Shown: positions 1-10,834 of the stretch, piece after piece
How positions within the stretch are numbered: position 1 is the first letter of the stretch
Layout of the letters: each line of letters begins with the position of its first letter
DNA from: Amborella trichopoda
Taxonomy: Eukaryota > Streptophyta > Magnoliopsida > Amborellales > Amborellaceae
Reading direction: 5' to 3'
NCBI RefSeq assembly: GCF_000471905.2
Contig: NW_006499883.1
Location: 2,226,090 to 2,290,089 of the forward strand
Length of the DNA stretch: 64,000 nt
The notes under the pieces: model-generated
What the model saw: only the letters and a program-made list of their open reading frames with translations
The model's database searches: none
Told to the model about the DNA's origin: nothing
Position numbers and translations under genes: made by a program

Positions 1-56
1 AGTGTCGTACTGAGTATTGGGTCTCAGTATTTGGATTGGGGAAAATTAATCCTGCC

Positions 57-3000
57 ATGAATGAGTGTGATGAAAACATGGGTTTGAAGGATCGAAGCAG
101 TTCTCCATCGCTCGATGAAAGTGGTGGATGTGGGAGTGGAGGAGGTGGGGTTTTGAAGAAAGGGCCGTGGACTTCAGCCGAGGATGCCGTATTGATAGAA
201 TATGTGAAGAAGCATGGAGAAGGGAACTGGAATGCAGTGCAAAAGCACTCAGGGCTTTCTCGTTGCGGAAAGAGTTGCAGGCTAAGGTGGGCAAACCATC
301 TTAGACCCAATTTGAAGAAAGGGGCTTTCACTGCAGATGAGGAGCGCCTGATCATCGAGCTCCATGCTAAAATCGGGAACAAATGGGCTCGAATGGCTTC
401 TCAGGTATGCACATCACCACCACCATCATCATCATGAATTGTGAATTAAGAATTTTTTCTGTTTGGCACTATTATGGATCCACACCCTCCCTCCCCTTTC
501 TCCCATATTTATTTGTTTTTTTGTTTGAGGGTGTGTCTGTGGAAATCTGCCCAACTGTTTTGGCAGAAAGCTTAATTATTGGCGGGATGTATATTTTTTT
601 TTGAAAAAAATTATTATTGGCAGATGTTTACTTTTTGTTTCTAGTTCGATCTTTGGATGATCATTGATTCTCACAAAGCATCCTCATTGGTAGTGAACTA
701 AATAACAATTTTTCACTTGATACTGGGTATGTGTGCAATTGCTCATCAGTTTTGTATTAAATAACAATCTTTCTGTCTCTCTGTTATTTTCTCAAAATAA
801 GATTTGTCTTCCTTTCATCTTTAGGGTGATCCTCAATTTGTACACATAATTACATCATCAATGATGTGCTAATCACAGTTCCAATTTGCTATTTGGTTAT
901 GGATTTCTAGTTTTCTTTGTGCTACTTGTTATGATTGCCACTCATTTGTTTTGAAAAAGTAATATTTATTGGTAGAGTTATATTATTTTTCTTCTTTTTT
1001 ATTTTTTGAGGTGATCCTTAATTGTGACACATCATCACCTTCAACATGAATGTTGAACTGATAGCATTGGTTATTTGATTAGGGATATGGATCCTCATTT
1101 TCTTTTCTCAGTTTTTTCTTTTTTGGGTCTATGATTGTACATGCTCATCTATTTCCATTTGGAAGTGTATTTATTGACAGGTGTATGCCTTTTGCTTCCT
1201 TTTAATGATTCATGGCTGGTGGGGCTTTATGAGACAAAGCGTTGCTCTATTCTTTCTCTTATTCTTTTCTCAGAAAATAAGAAAGACGCTGTAAATTGTC
1301 CTATTACTTGTTGGGTTCTCTTCTTTTAATTTGTAGCTTTTCATTCTCCAGATTTTTATTTATCAAGTTTGAGACATGACTTTTTTCTTTCTTCAAGTGA
1401 TCCTTAATTTGCCCAAACGTGTATTTTATATTTAAAGAAACTGTAGTTTATTCCATTAGTTCTCTTTTTTTTTTCTTCTTCTTCTAAATGTGTGACTTTT
1501 CATTTTGTGGCTGATGAATCGCATAATAGGTCCTTCTATAAAAGACCCCCTCTCTCTCTCTCTCTGTCTCTCTCCTTTTGATTATCTGAAAAAAAAGAAG
1601 AAATGACCCCTTTTGACTATTAAGGGGTAAAAAAAAAAAAAAAAGATAGCCTGAAAAAGTAATTATTATCTTCTTAAAGAAACCTTTTGTGCATGCGTCC
1701 TCTCATTTTCTTTTGATTAGGTATTAGGTTCCTGTAGGAATCCCGTTTTGGTGGCTCTCTGATTTGAAAATTGTATTTTCCTCTCATCTTAGTATTTTTA
1801 AAAACAAATCATTCATCTTAAAATGATCCAGTAAGCCTTCCCATCTTAATGAGTCCCATTACCCTCTTTCCTCTCATTGGTGGTTCTCTGACTGTCATGT
1901 TGCTGATGAATTTGCATAATTTGAAACTTGAATTACTCACCGGTCTTATTTTCATCCCTCTTATTCTTAAAGAAAACCCATCCAAAAAGAAGCCCTATTG
2001 ACATGTTTCCTCCGGTTCTATTCAAATTATTCATTTTTCTCCTCTTGTTCTTCTTCAGCTCTTCTTCACTTTGAAACATTAAGTTCTCCTTCATTTTAAT
2101 AATAATGAAGCAAAGTCACACTTCATTTCATTGAGGTTTAGCATAAAAAATCTTTCTTTGGTGTGTTTCCTTAGTAATCTTTCCCATCTTCAAGCAAACC
2201 CTGCTCTCTCTCTCTCTCTCTCTCTTTCACACACATACACATGCACCCAAATTTTTGATGATACTCTCTCCTTCCCTTCTCAGCTTCCAGGGCGCACTGA
2301 CAATGAGATCAAGAACTATTGGAACACCCGCATCAAGCGTCGGCAACGTGCTGGTCTACCCCTCTATCCCCCCGATCTGCATTTGCAAGCAACAGGAGAA
2401 GGCCAACAAAGCGAAAATATTGGTGAATTCACACTTAATGAAAACCACCATTCTGACTTCCTCCAATCCAACAAGCTTGATTTCCCTCATGTCTCATTTG
2501 AGGCCCTTAAACCTAACCCTGAAACTCTAACCCTACCTTTTGTCCCACCTTTCTCTGAGGCTCCAAATGGTGGAATCCTAACACGGAGCCTGGGGCCCCA
2601 CCAAGCGTACACCCCCTTCATACCCCCCTCGCTGGTCCACCCCCCCAAGAGGCTTAGAGGAGGTGAATCGTCCCTTCTTTCAACCTTCCCCAATGGGATC
2701 ATCCCAATGAGCCCCCTAAATCAATTTCAAAGTGAAAACTATCGAAAAAATCAGTTTCATGTTGAAACCAATGAGAAATTCCATCGCCCATTTTCATTAG
2801 GTCATCATCCGTTTGATCCTGACCCCATCGAAAAGAACAATGCCCTGTTAGGGAGCGTTGTAACGGGTAGCCATGCCCTTTTAAATGGCACTTTCTCTAC
2901 TTCTAAGCCCCTTTGTGGGGCTGTGAAGATGGAGCTCCCTTCACTCCAATATCAAGACCTCTCCGACCTTAAAGGTTGGGGTGTTTGCCCTTCAGGCCCC

Positions 3001-4945
3001 CCAAATATAGAGGCGGTCGAGTCTTATATCCAATCACCTCCTTCCATGGCACCACCTACTCAGAATGAGTGCTTCTCACCTCGAAGTAGCGGTCTATTAG
3101 ATGCTTTGCTTCATGAGTCTCATGCGTTGGGTAGTAGTGCTAGTAAGAGCCCTGCTTCTTCTGAGGTGGTGGGCCCTCCTCCTAGGGCTTCTTCTGTTGG
3201 TCCCATTGCTGGCCTTTCAGAGCATAGGAGGGTGAACACATGTGAAGAGTGGGGGGGATTTAGAGATCCCATCTCTCCATTGGGGCAATCAGCAGCCATT
3301 TGCCTAAGCGAGTCAACGCCCCCTCTGAGCACGACGAGCCTTCTGGAAGAGATCGCACCTGCCAAAGCATCGCCATGTGAGCATATTTCCCCTCACTCTC
3401 TCATTTATGTAGTATCACATGCTTGTTTTATTTTGTTTATTTTGATAAATTGTGTTATTATTTTTACTTTGCTCGTGTTTTGGTCGTGTGCCTGTGCCTG
3501 TGCCTGTGCTTATGTGTATGCCATTCTATTCTCTAAAGAGCTTTTGAGGCTTTGTACTGCTTGATGTGTTACTTTGTGTTGCATTGTTATGCTTTGAGCT
3601 GAGATATATTGGATATGAACACTTGGCTTATTTGCAAGAAAGTTTCTAACATCCAAATTGTGTATAATTTCTGAATCTGAGAAGAGGTAAGGCAGCATAA
3701 AAATTAAATGCAAGAATAATGGACTTCTTTGGATTGTGTTATGGAACTCTAGTATCTCAACCATTTGGTTTCAAACTTGTGTCCCATTCTCGCCCAACCA
3801 AAAAATAGACGAGAAGTAAAATACAGTTCAAACAATAAAAACCATAAAGAAAGCACACTAGAAACGAAAAAAGAAAGAAAAAGTTGAAGCAGAGAAAACC
3901 CTAAAGAACTTAAACTAGAAGAAATTGGGGAAATTTCAAAAGAAGCAAAAGATATAGGAATAACATAACTATTTCAAGAATTAGACAGTTGTTGGGTGAA
4001 GTTGCCAACAAACTAGCAAGCATGAAATCTAACAAAAAAAGAAAAAGAAAAATGGGTTCCTAAAAGGGGATGAAACACATGAAAAAACGAAGAGAATGGA
4101 AAACTAAGAAAGAGAAGGCAAAGGAACTAAAACATTGAAAGCTGCAGTACTTGTAGGGGTTATGGAGAAAAAACACAAAAAAAAAATTTTAAGGAAAATT
4201 GCATTGTGTGAGCACGTTAGTGCGTGAGAGAGGGTGGGAAGGGGGAACCTAATGAGCACATTATCTATGATAGAGAATCCTTGGCTCGCTCTTCCAAAAC
4301 CGTCATTAGGTTGGGTGTTAGTTTTATTTAGTGATATTGAGCCTGCATTCATTGGTTAGGGTGTGTCAATTCCAGCATTGGGGTTCCATAAACTGTAAAA
4401 CATTGAACCCTATGTGTTATATTTGCATGTATGCATGTATTTGTATATGTGTATGTACGATAAAAAAAGTAGATGACATTTGTGTATGCATGTATGTATC
4501 TATTCTTGTTGGGACAATGCTCGGACGATGATGATGATGATGGTGATGATGAATGTATCTATGCTTAACTATAAAAAATTTTTGCTGTTTATGTTTGTAT
4601 TAGTGTTTATGAATGACTGAATGTATGTTATATTATGCAGGTGCCCTTGTGAAGACAGAAGCAGTTGAGCACTTCTCGGATTCAGATGGGGAAGACAGAT
4701 TCATGGATTTCGATAGGCGTGAGACCTCGCTTATTTCTGATTGGTATGAGCAAAGCTGGGAGAGTGGCAAAGAGCCATCAGGGGTCACAGATGCAATCAC
4801 ATCACTCCTTTCTGAAGACTTCTGCAATGAATACAAGCAGCTCTCAACTGAATCCTCTGCATCGAATCAAGCATGGACTCTTGGTTCATGCCTTTGGAAC
4901 AACATGCCCCCAGTTTGCCAGAGTGATATCCTTGACAATGCTTAA
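57..4945 (+). CDS. GAMYB: GAMYB-like R2R3-MYB transcription factor, three coding exons
   Basis: Coding exons are 57-404, 2284-3376 and 4641-4945. They give 581 codons plus TAA, with GT-AG junctions CAG|GTATGC, CTCAG|CTTCC, CAT|GTGAGC and GCAG|GTGCC that keep frame. R2 spans about residues 34-84 (tryptophans W38, W58, W78). R3 spans about 87-135 (F91, W110, W129) and ends LPGRTDNEIKNYWNTRIKRR. As in known GAMYB genes, an intron falls just before LPGRTDN. The C-terminal part keeps GAMYB-subgroup blocks: LLNGTFSTS, MELPSLQ, SGLLDALLHESHAL and a terminal CLWNNMPPVCQ. Family knowledge: this is a nuclear activator of gibberellin-responsive genes in anther/tapetum and aleurone, related to Arabidopsis MYB33/MYB65. 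ATG57 is the first ATG in this frame. No in-frame stop lies between base 1 and 57, so an upstream start outside the window is not excluded. Intron 1 (1.88 kb) and intron 2 (1.26 kb) are T-rich with CT tracts and hold no recognised insertion. The family call is firm; which GAMYB paralogue it is cannot be told. Confidence 0.93.
2930..2950 (+). promoter_or_regulatory. miR159 target site in GAMYB exon 2
   Basis: The 21-nt site has the core GAGCTCCCTTCACTCC and encodes MELPSLQ (residues 332-338), the same place as in MYB33/MYB65 and cereal GAMYBs. Compared with the reverse complement of miR159 as I recall it, it differs at three positions: one near each end and one internal. That is similar to validated sites. 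The microRNA is known to cut or repress GAMYB mRNAs in vegetative tissue. No miR159 gene lies in the window. Confidence 0.9.
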
Positions 4946-5974
4946 AGCATATTGTCTTCTTAAAAGAATGGGTGGTCTTAAAATAGAGGTAACATGCTCA
5001 AATCTCTCTCTCTCTCTCTCTCTCTCATTGATGAATCTTTTCAGTCCAAGTTGATGTGTGCACTGGGTATTTGATGGATTTCGATTATTTGTTGTTATAG
5101 TTAGCTGCTTTCATATTGTGGTGAACTTCTGAAGAGAATTTTGGGGCATTTATTTGGATTGTACTGTGGATCAAACTCTACATCTTGATTGTTTAGTTTG
5201 AGTTGTATTTGCAGGTTAGTGGTTATATGAAACAGACACCATCTACCTGATTTTTTGTTTTCTTTGCAACAAACTTGTTCGAGTCCTTAGTTTTTAAGGA
5301 GACAAGGTCATCCATGTGTGTATCTGTGTGTGCATGTCTGTGTGTGCGAGAGAGAGAGAGAGAGAGAGAGAGAACCAATTGCGCAAAAGAAGATTAGCGG
5401 GTTCTTAGATCCATTTTGAACAATGCTGCAGTAACTTCAAAGTTTACTGTACACCAATGGTGTGTTAAATCATACACCTCAGGGAGATCTGCCGTTCATT
5501 CTCCATGACAATTGGTGGAGTTAACTGTACTGGGTGACTTTCCGACAGATGAGAGGTGGATCTCCCTATGGTGTATGATACAATTCCTCCATTAGCGTGT
5601 AGAATTTTTTTTTTTGGGGGTAAATAAAAATTGTGTTTTAAATGGAGATTTTTTTTTTTTGGGGGTAATTCAGTGGGGATGACAGCTCGTACCTGATTTT
5701 GAATTCGTTAATGGTTTTTGAATTAAATGAAATTTGTTTTTTTGGGGGGGATATAAAGGTAAGTAAATGGGGATTTAAGCCCTACCCTTTGGAGACAATG
5801 GAGTTTGAGACACCATTGCTTTTACTGTACACTAATGCATGTTTATGAGGGATTTTTGTAGATCGGTTGCAAGTTCGTTTTTAGGGTTTTCGTATCTTCC
5901 CTTAACGGGGTATTTTTCATTGGTGCACATGAATATAGGTTTGATTGAGCTTTTTCCTGCTTTAAAAGCTTTAA
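4946..5974 (+). other. GAMYB 3' UTR and downstream spacer with microsatellites
   Basis: This stretch follows the GAMYB stop codon. It holds a (TC)n tract at about 5003-5026 and a (GA)n tract at about 5349-5373. Three T-run plus G-run blocks at about 5608, 5650 and 5736 look like a small degenerate triplication. I see no clear AATAAA signal, so the transcript end is not placed. No gene is seen. Confidence 0.5.
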
Positions 5975-6430
5975 GGGCTCCTTTGGATACAAGGATATTA
6001 GGAATCTTATATATTTGAAATCCAAGGAAATTTATGGATTTTTAATATCAAGGATTTGTTTCATGGATTTATCAAATCTCTTGTTTGGATAAACTATAGA
6101 AAATTCATGGATTCTCTCTTTAAAAATTTTGAGATAGTTTCTCTCTTTAAAAAAATTTAAGTACGCTTTTTCCAAATTTTCATACCTACCAAATGCTCTT
6201 TATATTTAGGTTGAGGGAGCCAATGAGTGAAATCCATGGGCTTTAGATATGCAAAAAGAAAACAGGTTTTGGTGTGGAAATGAAATCATGGAAAAGTAGG
6301 TCTTATTTTCATGATTTTGATTTTCCTGTTTTTAAGTATCCTAGTCATTAAACAATCCAAACGATAGATTTTGGCAAAATCCAAGATATAAGAAATCCAT
6401 TTCTTAAAACCCATGTACCCAAATAGGCTC
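5975..6430. mobile_element. Tourist-like (PIF/Harbinger-type) MITE
   Basis: The element begins GGGCTCCTTTGGATAC and ends with GTACCCAAATAGGCTC. These termini are inverted repeats matching at about 12 of 16 positions. TAA lies directly outside both ends (5972-5974 and 6431-6433), the 3-bp target duplication typical of PIF/Harbinger. It is 456 bp, AT-rich and without coding potential. Confidence 0.72.
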
Positions 6431-6504
6431 TAAAGGTTCATGGACGTAATGGCTTTATGTGCTCTCTTTTTTTCAATAAAAACAATTACTCATTTATGGG
6501 AAAG

Positions 6505-7050
6505 CACATATGAAGTATATGTGACCCTTGCTTTCTGCTGTAGATGTGAGTAGATGGCTGGCATGGCTTGAGTCATAATATCACAAGTTGGCTCTTGGCG
6601 TGGGATCTTGATCTAATGGCTCATAGTATTCTATTTTTAATCTTTATTTTATAAGTTATTTTGTAGCAAACTTTGGGTATGCAAATATGGCACACAAGAT
6701 AAAAATAGTAACAATGTCACAACTTAGCTCTCGAGCGTCAAATCTTTATCCGATGGCTCACAATGTTTTTTTTTAATCTTAATTTTATATATTATTTTTC
6801 AACAAAATTTAGCGTATGCATACATCTGATAGGGGATCACAATATAAAAATAGTAAAAATAGTTATTTCCTTTGCTGCAAAATCACTAGAATACCCTTGA
6901 AACTTTTGGGGAAAAAAATTAAAAATCCTATAGTATGTTGGTGTAACATTGTGCCATGAGCAATTCTAACCGTCTATTCAAATCAAACGATCAAGAAGTG
7001 GGATCACGTAATGTGAGTTGGATCATATAAAAAGCTTTCCCCTCATATGC
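6505..7050 (-). repeat. Dispersed repeat family B, copy 1, with internal tandem duplication
   Basis: The segment with TATATGTGACCC and GATGTGAGTAGATGG is the reverse complement of sequence at 10700-10822. An internal unit is duplicated with a 136-bp period (6582-6717 and 6718-6860; compare CACAAGTTGGCTC with CACAACTTAGCTC). The last part (6860-7050) resembles 8810-9120. It has no reading frame and its ends are not defined. It may be a non-autonomous DNA transposon. Confidence 0.55.
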
Positions 7051-8118
7051 TCTCTCTCTCTCTTGAAAATTAGAAATTTTATTTACTAACCAAGAGCATA
7101 TAAAGTAAACTTTTGCATTGTTGAGGCCTATTTTATCATCCGGATCGGGATTCTTTACAAAGAAATCATTTATTTTTTATACATGGAGGTCTCAATCATC
7201 CCCACTCATTAGATATCAAATTGGATGACTTTGAGTGAGTTACAAAGTGCAAGATTTTAATTTTTTTTATGGAAGTTTATGTCTATTCAATGACACTCTT
7301 ATAAAAACCTATTTTGAAATTTAAAGGACAAAGAATGATTGTGACTACTGTGTATAAAAGATAAGTAGTTCCATCCCGAATAAAAAACTATCTAAAAAAA
7401 GAGAAAAAAAGAAGAGAGAAAAAAAGGGCCACGTTGGTCCAAATAGATGTAGCCCTACCAAGGTCCTAGCCCAGGCCCAGACAAACTTGGGCCTCAAGTC
7501 TTGATAGCCCCACCCTTGGGCCATATCTTGTCACCCAAGTCAACTTTTTTAGGGCTGGGCCGACCAGACTGAGCTTAGCCCATTCCCTTGCCTACCCGAA
7601 AAGTTGGTAGGAATATTTTGCCATAAAAAGATCTCTCCTACCAACGCTTTATCTTCTCTTTTAATACAACTCCATTAGCCCAGCTAACCAGAAAATATGA
7701 AAGTGATCAATTGAATATGTGAGTATGAATACTAATCCGGCTTCCAAATGTTGAACAAATATTAATATGGCTTCCTAATGCTGAACAAATATGTTTAAAA
7801 TGGTCATTTTGCTTAAGCTTCCCCCTCAAACTTTAGTATTAAGAATATGGGACATGAGAAATGTATTTTCAAAGAAAGAAACTCCATTATGTGTTTTTAA
7901 AACAAAATAAATTGGGTAAAAGTTTCAATAATTTCACTCAAGCCACATAATTACCCCTATTGCTCATGTTTAAAATCTCTGAAAATATGTTCCACCTTCC
8001 TAATGTTGAACTATTAGGGGTAATTTCATTACTTTGTACGAATGCCTTGCTCGTGCCAAATGATAAAAATACCCCAAAATGTCAGCATTTCCAATACAAA
8101 ACAAGGACCATTTGGGGA
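7051..8118. other. Intergenic spacer, no gene seen
   Basis: AT-rich sequence holding a short (CT)n tract at 7051. A GC-richer patch at about 7430-7620 has repeated GGGCC/GGCCC words (GGCCCAGG, GGGCTGGGCCG), which look like a decayed MITE terminus. No supported coding region is present. Confidence 0.5.
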
Positions 8119-8127
8119 TTTTTCAAC

Positions 8128-8521
8128 GGTGCGTTTTGTATAGAGCCTAGGCTCTAAACAATAAAATTAGAGCCTACCTTCAAATAGTGTCGAGAAATGT
8201 GGTTTCTAACACTGGAAATCTTTGTAATAGCCTTAAAATATATTTTTATCTTTTTTTATAAAGTTTAAAGCTTCAAAAATAGTGTAGATCGACATATCTA
8301 TGAAAAATTGAAAATCTTGAAAATTGACGATCCAAAAATGTGTTACAAAATACACTATTTTGAAAATTTGAAATCCATTTTTTTCTCATGTCCATGCATC
8401 TTGATGTCGAAATGATCAATTTGAGGATATTTGAGCATCAAAACAACATCTTCTAAAAAAATTTTTGAGGTAGACTCAAATTTGATAGTTTAAAGCCTCG
8501 GCTCTATATAAACCTTTTCCC
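8128..8521 (+). mobile_element. MITE family A copy 1 (Mutator-like)
   Basis: The inverted termini are TTTGTATAGAGCCTAGGCTC at the left and GCCTCGGCTCTATATAAACC at the right. They are followed inward by matching AATTAGAGCCTACCT-type sequence, making long TIRs. The left flank TTTTTCAAC nearly matches TTTTTTAAC just beyond the right end, allowing for T-run slippage. About 390 bp, no coding. Five relatives lie at 9.6 kb and 23.7-25.7 kb. Confidence 0.7.
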
Positions 8522-8794
8522 TTTTTTTTTTAACATTCTCCCATAGTGATGGAAGGAATAGGTGAAAGGGACATGAACGTGACAACTTAGGACATTTCTT
8601 CCTTGTTTGCGTGTTCACAACGTTCAGCCCTTCTTTGTACCTAAACTTCGGAAAAGGTTTCTCTGCTACAACATAAAAGATATAGGCTTTCCCTGGTTCA
8701 ATTTTGATCGAAAGAATCACTTACTGTTTGATCTTAGATCCGACGTCTTAAAGTATTTTATTTTTAGTTTTTTTAATACAAATTATATGAATAT
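8522..8794. other. Spacer between MITE A copy 1 and repeat B copy 3
   Basis: AT-rich sequence with a poly-T run at its left edge. I see no gene or repeat I can name. Confidence 0.4.
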
Positions 8795-9120
8795 GAAAGT
8801 TTGTATGTGTCATCTTCTCAATGGGGCGCACCTATAAAAATATTAAAAATAACTTTTTGGATAAAATATAATGACCAAAATACCCATTGAATTTTTCAAA
8901 GGTATTTTGGTCATTTTATTTTATCGAAAATATTTTTTTTATATTTTTTGCTAGCACAAGTTTAATAGAGGATTGGACGTCCAAAATTTGGTGTCAAAAT
9001 AGTCTATAGAAAAAAAATTAAAAATAAAATAGTGTAGAGACGTCACATTGTGATTGGGGCAATCTTAACCCTCCATTCAGAATGGATGGATGGATAAGGG
9101 GAAGTATAGAAGTTTTATAC
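8795..9120 (+). repeat. Dispersed repeat family B, copy 3
   Basis: It shares with 10490-10700 the order GGGCG.ACCTA-AAAAT, then ATGACCAAAATACCC, then GGTATTTTGGTCAT. It shares with 6950-7000 the block GCAAT(T/C)(T/C)TAACC-TC-ATTCA. It contains a local hairpin between ATGACCAAAATACC and GGTATTTTGGTCAT. No coding potential. Confidence 0.5.
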
Positions 9121-9637
9121 TGTTGAAGAAGCATAAAAAGCTAGGCCTTTACTACAAGCCGACATATTTCAACCGAGGGAAATAGTTTTCTTTTTTTGAA
9201 CAATTAAAAACTTTTTTTGAAGATTAACTTCCCCCCAAGGAAATAGTTTTCTTACCATATGGCACAGAGCTCAGTTTGGGAAATGGCTTTTCCATTTGTT
9301 AAAAAAACATAGATTTTAACTAAAAACTCCATTAACTTGCAGAAGAATCATTCAATTTTTGTCTTAACATCCTTCAAGCTGTGTATTCACCAGTTTTCAC
9401 CATTTAAGTCAAGGATTTTAGAGTTTTCCACCATTAAAGCTACAAATTTTCACAAAATCTCTTTACTTCTTCTCACTGGGTAGTTAGAAAATCCAATGGT
9501 TTCTTTTGGATAGAGATATCCGCCACTTTTTCCCCCAAAGTTCTTGGCAAGATAATTGGAGAAAGGGCTAGAAAGAGAAAATCGTGCAAATAAGATAATT
9601 TTTGTATTTTTTAAAATAAAAAGGGATATTATTGTAT
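9121..9637. other. Spacer, no gene seen
   Basis: AT-rich intergenic sequence. GGAAATAGTTTTCTT recurs at about 9179 and 9239, showing a short local duplication. Nothing else is recognised. Confidence 0.4.
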
Positions 9638-10027
9638 GGGTATGGTTTGTATAAGGTTACAACCATTAACAATCAAATTAAGTTTCACCTCCAAAAATTT
9701 TCATTAGATGCAATTTTGGTATCAAAAATTCTTTGGATTGGTCCGAGAATATGTTTTTACATCCAATAATAAAATTTTAAACTCCAAAAATAGTTCAAAT
9801 CAAGCAGATTTATAAACATATGAAATCTTGAAAATTGACGGTTCAGATAATGTGTTGTAAAATGTGTTATTTTTAAAACTTGAAATCTCTCTATTTCTCC
9901 ATATCTATACATCTGGGTGTTGAGATGATTAATTAGATGCTTTTTCAACATCAAAACAACCTCTTTTTATAGATTTTAGATGTGCTCCTTAATTCTACAT
10001 TTCAAGGTATCAACTTTATATAAACTT
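9638..10027 (+). mobile_element. MITE family A copy 2, decayed, ending in a (TA)n tract
   Basis: It starts GGGTATGGTTTGTATAAGG, like the consensus family start. Internal blocks are shared with copy 1 (GAAATCTTGAAAATTGACGGT and the GATGATTAATTAGATG region). The right end runs into a (TA)n tract at about 10027-10047. It is more diverged than the copies at 24-25 kb. Confidence 0.6.
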
Positions 10028-10469
10028 ATATATATATATATATATATGCACAAAATGTGGTAGGGAAGTATTGGTCGTATTTTCTAAAAGTTGGGGAGGT
10101 TTATGGTATTTACATGGACCTAAGGGTCTATGTGGACCATAAATCATGGAAGGGGGGTTAAATTCTTCTCCCAAAATAAAAAACCTACCAGCAAAATAAT
10201 TCATGGTCTCGATAGGGGTGAAGATGGGTCTCCAATTGAGTAATAGATGCTAATTGTGTAACTTTGTCTATAATATATGATAAACAATCTCATGAAGAAT
10301 CTATGCATGTAAGATCTAGCCTCCCAATAGGCTTGGGAAATTTTTGTATGCGACCCCAACAACATATAAGTTTAATGTGTTCCTACTTTTTAGTTGTTCT
10401 ATGATTATTCATATCATAATGTTATTTTTCATTTTTTTCTACAAAACATTTTTGGATAAAATTTTGGGC
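10028..10469. other. Spacer with (TA)n tract, no gene seen
   Basis: It begins with a (TA)n microsatellite. The rest is AT-rich intergenic sequence with no supported gene or named repeat. Confidence 0.4.
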
Positions 10470-10825
10470 TCATCATAAAATTAGGGCGAACCTAGAAAAA
10501 TAATAAAAAAAAATATTTTTTTGTAAAAATAAATGACCAAAATTCCCCTCCAATTTTCAGGGTTATTATGGTAATTTTATCACTAGAAATATTGTTTTTA
10601 TTGTTTCTATCATATGTGTCCCTATCAGATATATACATGTCCCAAATTTTTCTTCAAAATTATTTGTAGAATAAAAAATAAAAATAAAAATAAAAATAAA
10701 ACAAGAGTTGTCTGATCAAGATCCGATGGTTAAGAGCTAGCATGTGACATTATGACTCAAGCTATCTCAACCATCTACTCACATCTGATGGTTGAGACCA
10801 AGGGTCACATATATATGGTTGGGGG
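10470..10825 (+). repeat. Dispersed repeat family B, copy 2
   Basis: The 3' portion, with GATCCGATGGTTAAGAGCTA and CCATCTACTCACATC, is the inverse of 6513-6620. The 5' portion matches copy 3 at 8795. It includes an (AAAAT)n tract at about 10675-10700. It ends just before the hAT-like element at 10835. Confidence 0.55.
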
Positions 10826-10834
10826 CCCATAAAG

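Noticed and set aside
36-56. A start at TTG 36, extending GAMYB by seven residues
   Set aside because: TTG is not a usual plant nuclear start. ATG 57 is the first ATG in frame, although an unseen upstream ATG is possible.
2131-2283. Open frame upstream of GAMYB exon 2 ([12 protein letters not shown]...)
   Set aside because: It is intron 1 sequence with a CT tract. The CTCAG acceptor at 2283 and conserved LPGRTDN show where the exon begins.
3377-3564. Read-through of GAMYB past exon 2 with a hydrophobic tail
   Set aside because: The GTGAGC donor at 3377 joins exon 3 in frame with typical GAMYB C-terminal sequence; the tail is intron.
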